NCBI GenBank assembly: GCA_949317995.1
Contig: OX439041.1
Span: forward strand, 15,717,501 to 15,781,500
Direction: 5' to 3'
Source: Acholoe squamosa
Lineage: Eukaryota; Annelida; Polychaeta; Phyllodocida; Polynoidae
DNA: 64,000 nt
The stretch's first letter is position 1, and the number at the start of each line of letters is the position of its first letter. Both the position numbers and the translations under genes were made by a program. The notes beneath the pieces were generated by a model. It saw only the letters and a list, made by a program, of their open reading frames with translations, was not told where the DNA came from and searched no databases. Of the stretch, positions 17,810 through 31,659 are shown piece by piece.

Positions 17810-18710
17810 AAAGTGACATGTATACCCATGTCAACTTGATTTGACACAGAGAGCACAGGTCATTGGGACATGTGCACATATGTCACCATGACAACTGTAG
17901 CACACAGTAATCCTCATATGATTTGACATGCCTTAAAATGCCATGTCATCTGTGAGTTGACCAGGGTCACGGCCATGTCGAAGGCACTTGACATGTGATG
18001 GTTTGACATACATAATTGTTCTAGGATATTCCACTAGATGGAGCAAACAACCATTTTGGTACCAGGACTAATCACTACCAAGAAGTACTACCAACACTTG
18101 AGACATTTGATGTATCTGTGTCATTTTGTTTTCATGAAGAATAGATCACTAAGGTCTGTAAATACTATCAATAAATGGTAGTGAATTCTATTTCGTTGTT
18201 AAATCTGCATTTGTTATTGAATATCAAAATAGACACCCACCATCCTGAATACTCCAACTGGAGTGGTTAGACACCTTATGTGTGGGTCAGTGAAAATACC
18301 AAAGGACTGTATTCTAACCCACAATCTATAATCTCAGTATCTACAGTACAGGGAGACATATGGCATTGCCATGCACCTCCATGCCCTTGTCTTATGGACT
18401 GCATAGAGGTCCTCAGTCAAGTAGGAGTTCTGTAGATAGGAAAAAGTGCCTTAGTGTTGCAGGCCTGTGGGACTATGATATCCCCTGCCTTCTATTATAG
18501 GCCTCCCTTGATTGAACCATTGGTACATAGTTATTGACTGCTCTTGACCCTTACATAATTGTCTCACAGTATTACCTAGCACTCAGGTGAATGGATCAGA
18601 AATATGTGACGTGTCTTTATTACGCATGTCAAATGGAGTTGACAAACCAAATATGAGAGGGTCAACCTCATTTGACATGCCTTCATACATGTCATCTGGG
18701 AGACAAATTG
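17810..18710. repeat. Dispersed TTTGACATG / CATGTCAA motifs
   Basis: The motif TTGACATG or its complement CATGTCAA recurs at least eight times at 17810-18010 and 18615-18705, in both orientations. It looks like a decayed fold-back repeat. No coding sequence is seen. Confidence 0.35.
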
Positions 18711-19655
18711 TGACCTGTGCAGTATGTGTCAAAGCGATCAGTGTTCTTTCCTCTGTGTACCCAGCGGTGTTGCTATGCCATTGTGACTATCATGTACTAT
18801 GACCATAACTCACCAGGGCTGCAATGTTAGAAATTGATGTCTAGTCAATCAGATAATAAGATTGTGTAAGTGATCCTGTTCTTAAAGGGCTAAATGTCAG
18901 TGAAGCATATACCTGCAAGGTTTAAAGGTTCCCTTTAGAGAGGTGCCTGGCTAACACTCTTGTAGTGGTGTTTTGAGATTGGCTAGAGTGGAACTAGTTG
19001 AGTACTAAAGGGACACAAGAGTGTCAGTTCATCATACCAACCTTAAGGTAATAAGGCCTTTGTGTGGTTCACTGAAAACCCGCCGCTATTGGAAAGTCGT
19101 CATATATGACGAGTTTAGGGATGTCAGAGGGTCGTCAGGCCATTGTGTCTACCCTAAGTCATCACACTGACCACATTTGCGTTTCCATAAGAGGGCCCCA
19201 CTATGCATTCCTGTAATATATTTGATGTTCCATTGGGTGTAGAGAGGCTCAAATATATACATTGTACTTATTGTATTTTCTATCATGAAAAGGGGAAAAT
19301 AATAATCATTTGATACAAAATACTTGTATAAAGATGGGAATGCTTTATTAGAATTATAGAAAAGCAGACAGATCATTTGGGTAATGACACCTCTCTTATA
19401 GCTAGTGCTAGTGCTATAACTCCTAACTCATTGAGTGTGCCTAATATATAGTAGATCAGTGTACTCACACAGTTCTATGTAAGGTTCAACTAAACTTATG
19501 ATAGTGGGTTAGGACACCCCCCCCCAACTGAATAAATACTTATTTATGGGTGAGGGGCTGAATGTGATTTACAAACAAAAACAATTGGGAAATCATAGAA
19601 GACAAAGATGGATACTAGAATGTCTATAATTTCTACTCAGGTTGATGTGGCTTTA
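18711..19655. other. No gene seen
   Basis: Short spurious frames. A small hairpin GTCGTCATATATGACGAG lies near 19095. A C9 tract is at about 19517. Confidence 0.5.
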
Positions 19656-19800
19656 AAGGGTGGCCATACTGACAACTTTAGGTCATCAGTGACGACCCTA
19701 AGTTGTCACCTATGACTACCCCATGACGACCTAAAGCTGTAGATTTAGGTATTGTCAACCTGAGGACCTAAAGTCGTCAGTATTGACGAGTTTGGGTTCC
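19656..19800. repeat. GTCGTC/GACGAC fold-back repeat, copy 1
   Basis: Contains repeated GACGACCTAAAG, TTAGGTCATCAG and CTAAAGTCGTCAGTAT blocks on both strands, closely related to the long palindrome at 27016-27237 (same CCTAAAGTCGTC and TTTAGGTATNGTCAA words). Probably a non-autonomous DNA element. Confidence 0.5.
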
Positions 19801-22800
19801 CATAGGTTTTCAGTGTTGTACATATATGTAGGTGGCCTGTTAAATGGTTAAGGATTACCCAGAGGTGAGACAACATCAATACTCTATTCCCATGTGTAAA
19901 TAATCGGCTAGTAGCCCTCTTAATATGCCTTGCCAGCACAATAGATTTATACAGGGTCCCTGTCCTATACGGTAACAGCTTTGCAATGCTTATGGAGACA
20001 CTGTATCTGCAAAATATGGTAAGGTTTAGATAGAAGTAAATACTTGATTGACGTCTTGTCAATCAAGTAAAAATAAAAAATAAATCTGACATATGGACCC
20101 TAGATAATTGAGGCATGTAACTGGAAAGACAGTTCTTTGTTTTTGCCTAAATACAGTCTGGAAGTGCAGCCTAGGTAAGGCTACATTCGTGCATCATGAT
20201 GACCAAGGGATGTGATCAATCAATGTACCACTTCTAGCCGTTAGAAGGGTAAACCCCCTATTTTCACCTACAGAGCCTTTAGGCTTTATTGATAACCGGG
20301 GGGAGCAAAGAGGGACGCCATGGTTCTAGATACCAGCTTCAGGGCTGGCTGCTAGTAGATGGGAGTTAGAAGGACTAGGACGAAAGATTTCACAAGATTT
20401 CTACATGATGTGGTGTAAGACCACCCCTAGATCCTTTCCATTTCAAACTGTACTGTAGGCATGGAGGGTTATTGGATGGGTCAGTGTTAGAATAAGTGTA
20501 CAAAAACCGGAAAACCATGGTTTTTGGCCTTTATGCAGCCATAGAATAAATTATGCTTATCTTATCTTGTCTTCCATGATTTCATCTTACAGAAGACATT
20601 CTAGCTGCGCAGTCGGGCACATATTTCCAGCAAACCTCACCGAGTCCTCCAATATCCATGCATTAATAGCTTAATACTGTTAACCTCTTCTAAGCTCTAC
20701 CTAGAGAGCCCCGAAGACTTTTATTTACTATCAGAAGATGCACACATGGACGCCAGTGAGGTTTCATGGGTCCAAGCCTCTGGGCTGAGAGCTACAAGGA
20801 CTAGGGCACAAGATTTCACTGGGAAGGCATTTCTCAAGATGCTAGAACCCCTCAATTCGTAGGGGGGTCTCTTTGTCTTTAAACCCAAACATAATTCATA
20901 TGTGTTGATCATAGAGAGCAGTTTTATCCCACTTGGCAAAAAAAAACGTTTTATCAAAGTCTTCAAACATTTTTATTTGATTTGTATAAACTAGAAAAAC
21001 GATTTTGTGGTTTTTCAACCAATGTTCGACCATAATAAACGTTTTCTTTTTATATACATACCTATTTATGTTTCTTTTATGTTAAAAAATAAGGTTTCTG
21101 AGAAATGCCTTCCAGCTGTCTCTATGATAAAGGCAGTGTTCGGTTTCCCCCAGATCCAATCCCTACACTTTAGACATGATCTGTATAGTAGGTGGATAAT
21201 CAGGAGATCCCTCCAGACCACATTCATGGCAGTGAAGGTTGTCTACTGTGCTGGCAGCTATATAGAATATGTGCTCCTCCTTGTACCTCACTTGTTTTCC
21301 TGCCTTTCTCGATTCTGTTCCTTCCTCCAGCAGCTAAAGAGGGAGGGAGCATTTTCTTAGATTGAAACTATCCTGTGTTTTCTTCACAGCTGCTTCTATC
21401 TTGTTTAATATTTCATTCACATATTCTGATCATCTTAAGATTAGGAGGTGACAAGAAAGTGCCTAGAATCAAGAGCAGTAATAACTTCAGTACTGAAAAA
21501 CCGCCAACTAGTTACGGCCTTGTAATCCCATAATAACCTTAATTACTGAGCATTGGACTGGCATACACTAGATAATAGGGTCCCCTTACCCCATCCAATC
21601 AAGCTATAACGCCAACTCAGCTATAAGACTGAGGAAGAGGTGGCAAATTGATTTTTTCATCAATGAAAATCTGCTTTGCCTTTAAAATACCACCTATCAT
21701 CACCTAGTCACTGTTGCTGACTCATTGAGTTTTTGGTGGCAATTCAGAGACTCTTCAGACATATTTTGTATATAGTAGGTTGTTTATTTGAAGATCCCTC
21801 CATATCCATTAATGACACAGAATCCGGTATAGAATATCTGCTCGTCCCTGTTCTCTAGCTTTTCTGAATTATTTTCCCCCCTCTCCCCCAGCTGCTCAAA
21901 TGTCCCTTTCATTTATTATAGAATGAAATATCCTGTGAGGAATGAAGAGAACCAGCAATACCTTGTGTACTGCAGAGTCTTACTCTTCAACTGTCAATTA
22001 CATGTAGCTTTATAATCCTATAATAGGTTTACCGACCATTGGATAGATAATAGGGTACCCTTACCCCATCCCTACAAACTGTAATGACAACTCTGATTTA
22101 AGACTGAGGAGGAGGTGGCGAATTTGATTTTCAAACAATGAATGTCTGCTGTGCCTTCAAAATGTTGCCTACCACCACCCACTCATTGTTGTGTACGGCT
22201 ATGGTTGCAGTTCAGAGGGAAAATGGCGTCTGCTCTGCAAGGACTTTGTTTTCAATGAGACCTCTATCACCTATGATGTGCCTGAGCTATAATAGCATTA
22301 TGGATTAACTAAGGTTTGAGTATGTATGCATTGGTGGAGGGGGTAGTCCAAATGCATACAGGGTGCAACATGGGGGGGTGGGGGGTCAATTTTTGGCAAA
22401 AATGGGCATACACAATTAATGGATGCCCCCTAAGGCAACATTCTGAAATGTTTTGTAACATGTTTTTTTTATCGTTGACTGGTTGTGAGATTGATCACTT
22501 TAAAAGTTTTGTGGGGTAAAGCCAATATGTTTCCTTTGCATTGAATGAAAGAAGGAGAGCTATGCTTACTTCAGATAAAATCATGATTCAGCACATTTGT
22601 TTGGCATACTATATACTACCATTTATTTATGGTAAAAAAGTAAGGTAAAAAGGTAATGTCTAGCCTTGTATGATGCATCAGGCCACCATTATATAGCCCA
22701 GTACACAAAATAATTAGTCTAAAGAAACATAAATTGGTGTATTTGCACATATGATAATACTATTGGCATCAGCTTGAAGAGATCCATCCAATAAAACTAT

Positions 22801-22835
22801 TTTTGAAAACAGTATTCAATTAAACTCCTCTCTCA
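19801..22835. other. No gene seen; related sub-repeats
   Basis: Spurious frames only. 21060-21660 and 21740-22200 show a duplicated unit about 600 bp apart (AGATCCCTCCA..., GGCAAATTTGATTTTC and ACCTATCATCACC-like blocks), a degenerate direct repeat. Around 20590-20660 is ATATTTCCAGCAAACCTCACCGAGTCCT, shared with 39085-39105. Confidence 0.45.
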
Positions 22836-22889
22836 TATAAGCGTCGGGGGAACAGTTGGATGAAATCAATGAGTGCCCCGGCGCTTATA
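22836..22889. repeat. Short hairpin (14-bp stem)
   Basis: TATAAGCGTCGGGG at 22836-22849 pairs with CCCCGGCGCTTATA at 22876-22889, 13 of 14 bases, with a 26-base loop. Confidence 0.7.
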
Positions 22890-23459
22890 CGGGCTACTAT
22901 AGCTTCTACACAGAAGCTGAACATTTGACTGGAGCCTGATCTTCTCTTGACTCTTGTACCCAATAAGAATAAAACTTCACTTCACATCCATCTTGCTCAA
23001 CCCCAAACCCTTGGTGTTTGTGTTGCTCTCTATGTTTATAGTATGTCTTAGAGTCACCCTTATTATGTGAACAATCAAGGCCTTTATTCACTGTTTTTTA
23101 CCATTTTGTGTTACCATTTTTGCCTTTTTTCCAATACCCGTAGCACTCTATACATGGCAGTTGGGGAATCAGCATAACTAAATTACTTAAAAGATGTTCA
23201 AACTAAATAAATATATAGCATATAACTCACACCTAAATGTAATTATTGACATTTACGGTATTTGTGTCTACTACTGTTGAGTGGATGCTGATAAGGTACA
23301 GAGTGAAATCTCCATGTGCCCACTACTACACTGCCCACTGCCCTTATCTTTTGTCCTGACCCACTATCAACCGACGCCCGTAGGTCAAATATCCAACAGG
23401 TCTATATAGATATATATGTAGAACCCAGTTCCAAGTAGCTATACACGTGCACAGATGCC
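22890..23459. other. No gene seen
   Basis: A palindromic GGTCTATATAGATATATATGT patch lies near 23400; nothing else is supported. Confidence 0.5.
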
Positions 23460-23715
23460 TGCCAGTAAGTAAGCCTTTATATATTACCAATTATTGCCTA
23501 TTTTGGCCCAAAAAGACATTCTTTTTACATGCCAAAATGGAACCTTTCCACCCAAAATAGAACGTTTTATCAGAAACCATTGGATTTTCCATGACAAAAG
23601 TAGCCTAGAACAGTTTCAGGCATATTTTCCCCATTCTAGCCCATAGTGGTGCCCCCTGGTGGCTAAATCTGGTACTAAATCCCGCAGGAACTGTTCTTTG
23701 TGCTTGCTGGCTACC
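23460..23715 (-). repeat. R3 repeat, partial copy
   Basis: Reverse complement of the first part of the R3 copies at 52945 and 54895: TAGTACC...TTTAGCCACCAGGGGG, CCTATTTTGGGTG-like and TTTTTGATAAAACGTTC-like blocks match. Confidence 0.65.
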
Positions 23716-24129
23716 AAATGATTTGTACTATAAATAATTGCCTTAGAACTATTATAATATGCAAGGTACAATAACTGTTTATAGCTACAAAGCTAAAAAT
23801 AATGTTCTTATCCAAGGCAATAAACTTGATATAAGAAATGTATTCTAGTTATGAGGAAAATTCTGATTATGAGATTTTACAATCATCTTGACTTTAAGGA
23901 AATCTCAAGTTTAGAACAAATCTTGAGCTGCCTTCTTGATTTAAGTTTTTAAGATTATTTATCTTAAGAAAATTTGGTAGTCTAATTTCTTGATATGAGA
24001 AATAATATTTCAAAGTTTTTTTCTTATATCTAGAAAAAGGTAGAACTAAGATCTCAATAGAAATTGACCAGGAATATTATCTTACATGCCAGGTAATAAT
24101 TATTTTCTTGATATCAGAAAATTACAGTC
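23716..24129. other. AT-rich stretch with a dispersed repeat, no gene
   Basis: TTCTTGATATNAGAAATAAT-type words recur here and at 26500-26680, suggesting another decayed repeat family. No coding sequence. Confidence 0.4.
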
Positions 24130-24480
24130 TGCCACTACCCATGTAGCAAGCCCGCTCGGGGCCAAATTGGTTTTACCCGGGATAAGGTGGTTCAAAGCAG
24201 GCAGTATTCAGTACATGGGTTTTAGGTTCGGCGATCTATGCTGGGTTTCCAGTCAGGGCCACACAGGGCAGCCCAAATCGGGCAAACCCACTTGAGCCCG
24301 CTGGGCTTCCAACGGGTTTTGTCCTCAGCATACGGTCTGGGCCACATTGGGCCGCCCGATTTGGGCACTGGTCAGCTTTAAAATGGGCAACCACATTGGG
24401 CCCAGGATGGTTTCAAAATGGGCATCCCAAGATGGGTACTTAGCTGCATAAAGTCTTCCCAGTCTGGGGTGAGAGTGGGT
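24130..24480 (+). repeat. R2 repeat copy (GGGC-rich)
   Basis: Contains CTACCCATGTAGCAAGCCCG, TTTTAGGTTNGGC and GGGTTTCCAGTCAG blocks, present in reverse complement at about 58990-59305 and partly at 58130-58440. No coding capacity. Confidence 0.6.
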
Positions 24481-24525
24481 TTGGACAGGGCAGCCTCATC
24501 TTCTGAACTGTTCTTAACTCTGTGA

Positions 24526-25318
24526 TGAGTGTTCCCCCTCCCTCTCTCTTTTTTGTTCATCCCTCCCCTATCCATCCCCTACCCCTTCCATCTCCTCCTC
24601 ATTCCACTCAACCTGCCCTGCCCTTTCCCCCTCTCACCCCGCTCTGCCCTGCCCTTCTGTCACCCTGCCCTCCCTGGGCCTCCCTAGCCCACTTAAAAGG
24701 GTCTATTTCTCCTCTTTCCTATCCCCTCAGGATGTGTGTGGTGCACATATGCGCAGGCACTGACACATTCCTCTGTGAATTTGTGTAATGAGGATCTCAC
24801 CATGAATATGACCTAAGCTGTCGAAATGGTGTTAAACATCTATTACTCACTCACTCTCACTCCCAGCCCTCACCCTGCCTTGCCCTGCCCTGCTCTCACC
24901 CTGCCCTGCCCTGCTCTTGCCCTGCCCTGCCCTGCTTTCACCCTTGCCCTGCCCTGCTCTCACCCTGCCCTGACCTGCTCTCGCCCTGCCATGCCCAGCT
25001 CTCACCCTGCCATGCCCTACTCTCCCCCTGCACTGCCCTGGCATCTCCTTCGCTCACATGCCCTGCCCTGCCCTGCTCTTACCCTGCCCTGCCCTGCTCT
25101 TACCCTGCCCTGCTCTCACCCTGCCCTGCCCTCTCACCCTGCCCTGTCCTACTCTCACCCTGCACTGCCCTGGCATCTCCTTTGCTCACATGCCCTGCCC
25201 TGCTCTCACCCTGCCCTGCCCTGCCCTCATCTCACCCTGCCTTGCCCTCTTCTCACCCTGCCCTGCCCTCCTCTCACCCTGCCCTGCCCTCCCCCCTCCC
25301 TTCCCTCCACCACTGCTG
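24526..25318 (+). repeat. Pyrimidine-rich minisatellite (CCCTGCCCTGCTCTCAC units)
   Basis: A long array of CCCTGCCCTG-CTCTCAC-like units of about 15-17 bp on the + strand, nearly pure pyrimidine apart from one G per CTG. A longer block containing GGCATCTCCTT-GCTCACATG occurs twice (about 25039 and 25172). Long open frames here (178 residues +, 65 residues -) are artefacts of the repeat. A retroposed element copy (24676-24860) sits inside. Confidence 0.85.
24676..24860 (+). mobile_element. Short retroposed element S1, copy 1
   Basis: About 185 bp starting GGGCCTCCCTAGCCCACTTA, with GATGTGTGTGGTGCACATATG in the middle and ending CGAAATGG-GTTAAACATCTATTACTCACTCACTC. Three more copies are in the window (47846, 48056, 54957). 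No A or B box of a tRNA-type SINE is seen, so it could be a SINE of another origin or a 5'-truncated LINE end. Confidence 0.65.
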
Positions 25319-27015
25319 TAGGATACTTTCCCTATACCATTAATACACAGGTAGGTTTATAGTAGGGATCCAGATATTTCATGTAAAAGGCAACACTGAC
25401 TAGTCCTGGAAAGAACAGCTTCATGTCTTTCTTTGTACTAGTAGGCTTGCAAGGTGTATTTGTGGTGTGGGGGCAAACAGGTCCCACACTTGGCCAGGTA
25501 TAAGAGGACTATATATAGAGGCAATTGAGAAACCAAAAATATCCCCTGCACCTGTAGGCCAGTCTATGGCAGACTCACTACAAAGTGGTTTCACAGCACT
25601 CCAGGCAGAATTCTACTACCCATACCAAACTTATTTCTTTTAGACATAGGACAACTGGAATAGACTACTAAATCAGATATGAAGTAATAATGTGCAGACT
25701 TTCTCATAGTCTGGAAATACTTAGATGTTTCTAGTCAAAAGTGCAAATCAAGGTCATCTGAGTAGTAGTGGAATGGCAACACCATTTCTATTGCACTGAA
25801 CTTGGAACAAGAGCAGATATGCAGAGGTACAGTCATTATGAACTTGAAGGCTCTCTTCTCTACTCCTACATAGGGAATTAGTAGGGGAAGATTGAGGCCA
25901 GAATTTCACTTTAATGAATCAAAGTGCCTTGTGTTGGCTGAATGAGTTTGATTCAAATGAATGGTACTGCTCTGCCTTTCCACTTGGGTAGATATTGCAT
26001 TTACTGCTTTGGTGATGGGGGGGGGGTTAGATTAGCTCAAGGATTTGTTGCTTATTGACCTATAAAAAAAGAAAAGATTTTGGATAAATTTCTCAAAAAG
26101 AATTTTTAACATGTCACCACTAATTTTTCAAGCTAAACACCTTTTGTGTAGATAATATGATAATTTAAGGGTAGGATGTCCAAGAGCTCTTCAGTAATTC
26201 AAATACTATGACTAAAGGTCTTATCCACATATGAAATGTGGCTTAAAAGGCTGCATGTAATCTGATCAACCTCAGTTGTTGAGGTAGTGTACACATATGC
26301 CTATACTGATAAACTTCTATTCTATCTAAAACATTTCCACCATAGATGAAAACCCAAATCCATTTTACAGACAAGATACTAATAATGTGAAAATATCACT
26401 TATTTTAAGAAAACCTATGAGTAATTTTATCTACAATAATCCGCTTCCATGAGAATCATTACTTTATTTAGAAAATATTTTAGAAAATTCAATCATAGGT
26501 TGAGAATGAATGTCTTGAACTAACAATTTATTTCTTAAGATTGTATTTCTTATTTCAAGTAAACTAGACATACCAAGATTTCAAGTAAAATGTTACCTGG
26601 TGGACAAACTTGTTTTAAGTTAATATTACTTAAAATGAGAAATAATTTCTAGATATAAGAAAGTTATTTTTTGCTGTGTACTGATAGCTGGTTCAATGGG
26701 ACAGATATCTAACATGGTTTTTATATGCAGAAGAGGTTAGTGTGCATATATATTATGGATTGAGAGGAGGGCGTGTTACTGCTGTACAACTGGAGGCTGT
26801 TTCTTAAGGTACTATGACTGCATCTAACATAATTCGAAACCCACAAATTAAGAGTAGGTTATCGTAGGTTATGTAAGAGTACTGATCTTTATAATCAGTA
26901 TTGCACTTATTTAGTAATCTCATTAAATTTGAAACAACTTTAATTCATAATCATAAAAGAAAAATCTCTCAGTGGCTGAAATAATTCTTTCATACTCGTC
27001 AAATACTTTCAAGAC
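25319..27015. other. No gene seen
   Basis: AT-rich, with spurious frames only. A G10 run lies at about 26018. Words shared with 23850-24110 occur at 26500-26680. Confidence 0.5.
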
Positions 27016-27237
27016 TTTAGGTCCTCCAGTTGACGATACCTAAAACTACAGCTTTAGGTAGTCAAAATGATGACTTTAGGTCGTCATCCTGACGACCTGA
27101 GTCGTCAGTATGACAATACTGACAGTACAGAGTTGTCATACTGATGACTGGGGTCATCAGGATGATGACCTAAAGTCGTCATTTTGACTACCTAAAGTTG
27201 GAGTTTCAGGTATCGTCAAGTTGAGGACCTAAAGTGA
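27016..27237. repeat. 220-bp imperfect palindrome (fold-back element)
   Basis: The left half (ACTTTAGGTCCTCCAGTTGACGATACC and on) is mirrored by the right half with few mismatches, centred near 27126. The arms share TTTAGGTAGTCAAAATGA and CGTCAT blocks with the copy at 19656. A transcript would form a hairpin of about 100 bp. Most likely a MITE. Confidence 0.8.
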
Positions 27238-27449
27238 CAATTCTATTCATAAGGGCTGTATTGGAGGATCGATGCAATGCTTGGAATAGGACCCTCAATT
27301 CCACCATTCTTGATAATGAATACTCAACACGTTAATCTCAACTCTAAGCTTAACATGTTTTGTTTTTTTTGTTTGTTTTTTTTTCAGTACATAAATTCAA
27401 AAATTGGTGCCGCATTGTTTTTATAAATAGAAACCAATAATATTATTGT

Positions 27450-28010
27450 AATGGTTTGTTTTACCAGTTTGGTGGTTCGGGCCTTACAATTAGAGAAGAG
27501 AAAGCAAGGCAGTTTTTAGAGTGTATGCAAACGGTTTTATTGATATAGCTCGGTGGCTACCCGGAAGGTAATAATAGGGCAGCTAGTGGTCTTACTTAAA
27601 GATTGTACATTGAGTTTGGAGGCCTGAAGGGCCTCTGACGTAGCGGCTGAGCCCCAGGCTTTATATAGGGACCCTGGTGTTTGCCGCTAGATGTCCCATA
27701 GGCCCAGATCGGTGCTGCCACCTATCCGGAACCTTAGGAACACCCAGCGATTGGACTCACCTGCCACGCCAGACGACACCTGGATATACGATACAATATG
27801 TTACCTCTACATTATGACAAGGGCCTCTGACGTAGCGGCTGAGCCCCGGTCTTTAAATAGGGACCCTGGTGTTTGCCGCTAGATGTCCCATAGGCCCAGA
27901 TCGGTGCTGCCACCTATCCGCAACCTTAGGAACACCCAGCGATTGGACTCACCTGCCACGCCAGACGACACCTGGATATACGATACAATATGTTACGTCT
28001 ACATTATGAT
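27450..28010 (-). mobile_element. Candidate solo LTR with duplicated 192-bp promoter unit
   Basis: Read on the minus strand: two tandem 192-bp copies (28010-27819 and 27818-27627), each with a TATA box (TATTTAAAG at 27859-27851, TATATAAAG at 27667-27659) followed by GC-rich sequence, then a poly-A signal AATAAA (complement at 27536-27541) 118 bases beyond the second TATA box. TATA box, short spacer and AATAAA is the U3-R-U5 layout of an LTR. Ends and target duplication could not be fixed. The two copies differ at only a few bases, so the duplication is young. Confidence 0.4.
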
Positions 28011-28169
28011 AATTATAAACTTGATTCAAAACTTTTGGCTATGTTCTTTTGGCTGTGAGATGGGTCTGGTTGTATAGTCATAGGAAACAATTATGTATTC
28101 ATGCACTAGATCTATGTCTTTCCGTTTGTAGGTGAAGACTAATATGGGAGTTACATTGATGTTGTGAAG

Positions 28170-29276
28170 ATGCGTAGTTTCTGCTGGTACTGGTCACGCC
28201 CAAAAAGGAGTTTGCGTATACTAATATCACTATGCTGTTTGACAGTTATGATATTATTGCAATCTGCCTCACGGCCTCTAGGCAAACCGAACATTTGCAG
28301 CCAGATTGCAGACACCATTCAGCAACAAAGTGACAATCACAAAGGATGCTTTCTCGGTAGATATTGTTTAAACATGAAGACAAGTCCAGTGGATATTTGT
28401 TCTAACATCAGTGTGAAGTTATTCATTTACATATACAGCACACCTATTAATTCTAAAAGAAGACAACTTATAAGGGATACCTGGTTAGATCATTCTATCT
28501 TTGGCAAAGAGGCTGTCGAATATGTGTTTTTGTTGGGACGAGGAAATACTGAAAAGGTGCAACAAGAAGCTAAGATGTACAATGACATTGCAGTTATTGA
28601 CATGGGAGAATCCTTCTGTTCTCTTACACTTAAAGGGATTGCAGGACTTCATATTGCGAGTTCTCTCTGCCCTCATGCCAAATTTGTATCCAAGACAGAT
28701 GACGACATGTTTCTCAACATGTTCCTCTTACAGAATACCCTTAGTTTAATGCTGACTAAGAACCAAACAGCAGGTATCATTATGGGTCATGTGTGGTACT
28801 TTAGCCGTCCATTTCGCACTGGTGCATACTCAGTCAGTAAACTTCAGTATGCAGGTACAATGTATCCACCCTACTGTAATGGCGCAGGCTATATCATGTC
28901 CATGGATGTCACAAAAAGACTCTACAATCTGGCCATGCAAGACAAGAGCAATACACTGATGTATATAGAAGATGTTTACATAACTGGCATTCTAGCCAAC
29001 AGGGCAAAATTCAACCCAATTTACCTAAATGAGTTTTACAGTACATTTCAAAAAGACTACTCACATTTTCCAGATGAGGAGCTCAATAGTCATCTCTTTC
29101 TGCACATACATGATAACAGTGTTGCTGCTGTGACTCATCGACAGCACCTGAATATGTGGCACAGACTGGTCAAACTACAGTTAAAAATTCCTGCTAGTCC
29201 CATAATGATTGAAAGACAAAGTCCACCCTGGCATATCAGACTTTGCGGACTACTTCCGGAATGGATGCAGTGGTGA
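28170..29276 (+). CDS. Beta-1,3-glycosyltransferase, GT31 family (B3GALT/B3GNT-like)
   Basis: Type II Golgi membrane enzyme expected to transfer galactose or N-acetylglucosamine from a UDP-sugar in beta-1,3 linkage to a glycan. The 368-residue ORF is uninterrupted; ATG 28170 is the first in-frame ATG after a stop at 28140. Residues about 12-31 (SLRILISLCCLTVMILLQSA) form the signal anchor after a basic tail. Family motifs in order: RRQLIRDTW, EYVFLLGR, the D-M-x-E-S-F...LTLK segment, KTDDDMF (metal-binding D-D-D), YPPYCNGAGYIMS and IEDVYITG. Several Cys and N-x-S/T sites fit a secretory protein. A splice-acceptor-like TTTGTAG precedes the start (about 28131), so the coding exon may have an upstream untranslated exon. 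Acceptor substrate and exact subfamily are not deducible. Confidence 0.92.
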   Translation: MRSFCWYWSRPKRSLRILISLCCLTVMILLQSASRPLGKPNICSQIADTIQQQSDNHKGCFLGRYCLNMKTSPVDICSNISVKLFIYIYSTPINSKRRQLIRDTWLDHSIFGKEAVEYVFLLGRGNTEKVQQEAKMYNDIAVIDMGESFCSLTLKGIAGLHIASSLCPHAKFVSKTDDDMFLNMFLLQNTLSLMLTKNQTAGIIMGHVWYFSRPFRTGAYSVSKLQYAGTMYPPYCNGAGYIMSMDVTKRLYNLAMQDKSNTLMYIEDVYITGILANRAKFNPIYLNEFYSTFQKDYSHFPDEELNSHLFLHIHDNSVAAVTHRQHLNMWHRLVKLQLKIPASPIMIERQSPPWHIRLCGLLPEWMQW

Positions 29277-29312
29277 TTGAGTTTTATGGAGGAGTAAAGA
29301 CATAGAAGATAG

Positions 29313-29318
29313 AATAAA
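29313..29318 (+). terminator. Poly-A signal AATAAA of the glycosyltransferase gene
   Basis: AATAAA 37 bases after the stop codon, the first such hexamer downstream. Confidence 0.5.
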
Positions 29319-29479
29319 ACACTTGATATCCAAAGCTAAGACCTATAAAATCTTTATTTTGAATAATTTGACTATCACACTTTCAAGTGACTTCACATGC
29401 CAAAGGGGTCATATACTAGCCAGGTTTTTCACAACAACAATAGTCAGTGAATACATGTCCAGTGGGCACATAACATTGG

Positions 29480-29790
29480 ATCAACGCATTGACAAGTGGT
29501 TAATAAGTGATGATAGTATTTATCAACCTGTCTTCAACAATTGTTCAATGATTTTATTTCAATCTTATCAACCATCTCCATTTCAACAGCAGATCAACAG
29601 TTGATATATTAATAAAGAAATAGTGTTCTTAAGTCAGCATTGATTAAACCTTGCTAATGTCAATGTTCAATCAACAATGTAAATTTCAATATTGATTCAA
29701 TGTTGACACATCAACACAGAATCACCACAGAACTATTAATGTTGAACCAACATTGAACCAAAATAGAACTACAAAAGTTGGATCACCACC
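29480..29790. repeat. Degenerate CAACATTGA / TCAATGTTGA repeats
   Basis: Words such as TTCAATGTTGA, CAACATTGAACCA and ATCAACAGTTGAT recur on both strands, giving an imperfect fold-back structure. No coding sequence. Confidence 0.4.
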
Positions 29791-31494
<1,704 letters not shown>

Positions 31495-31659
31495 CATGCT
31501 TTTTTGTGAAAGAACACAATTATTCAGGAGGTCATTTACTAACACACTACGATCACACACAGCCCTATGTCTTGATATCTCAATGCAATTCCTTTGGAAA
31601 TTTTGGTGTTAGTTGGAGGATGCAGTCATGGTATCTTAAGAAACACCTTCTTGTATTAT

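Noticed and set aside
24826..25362. 178-codon Pro/Ala/Leu/Cys-rich frame
   Set aside because: Translation of the CCCTG minisatellite; a minus frame is open too.
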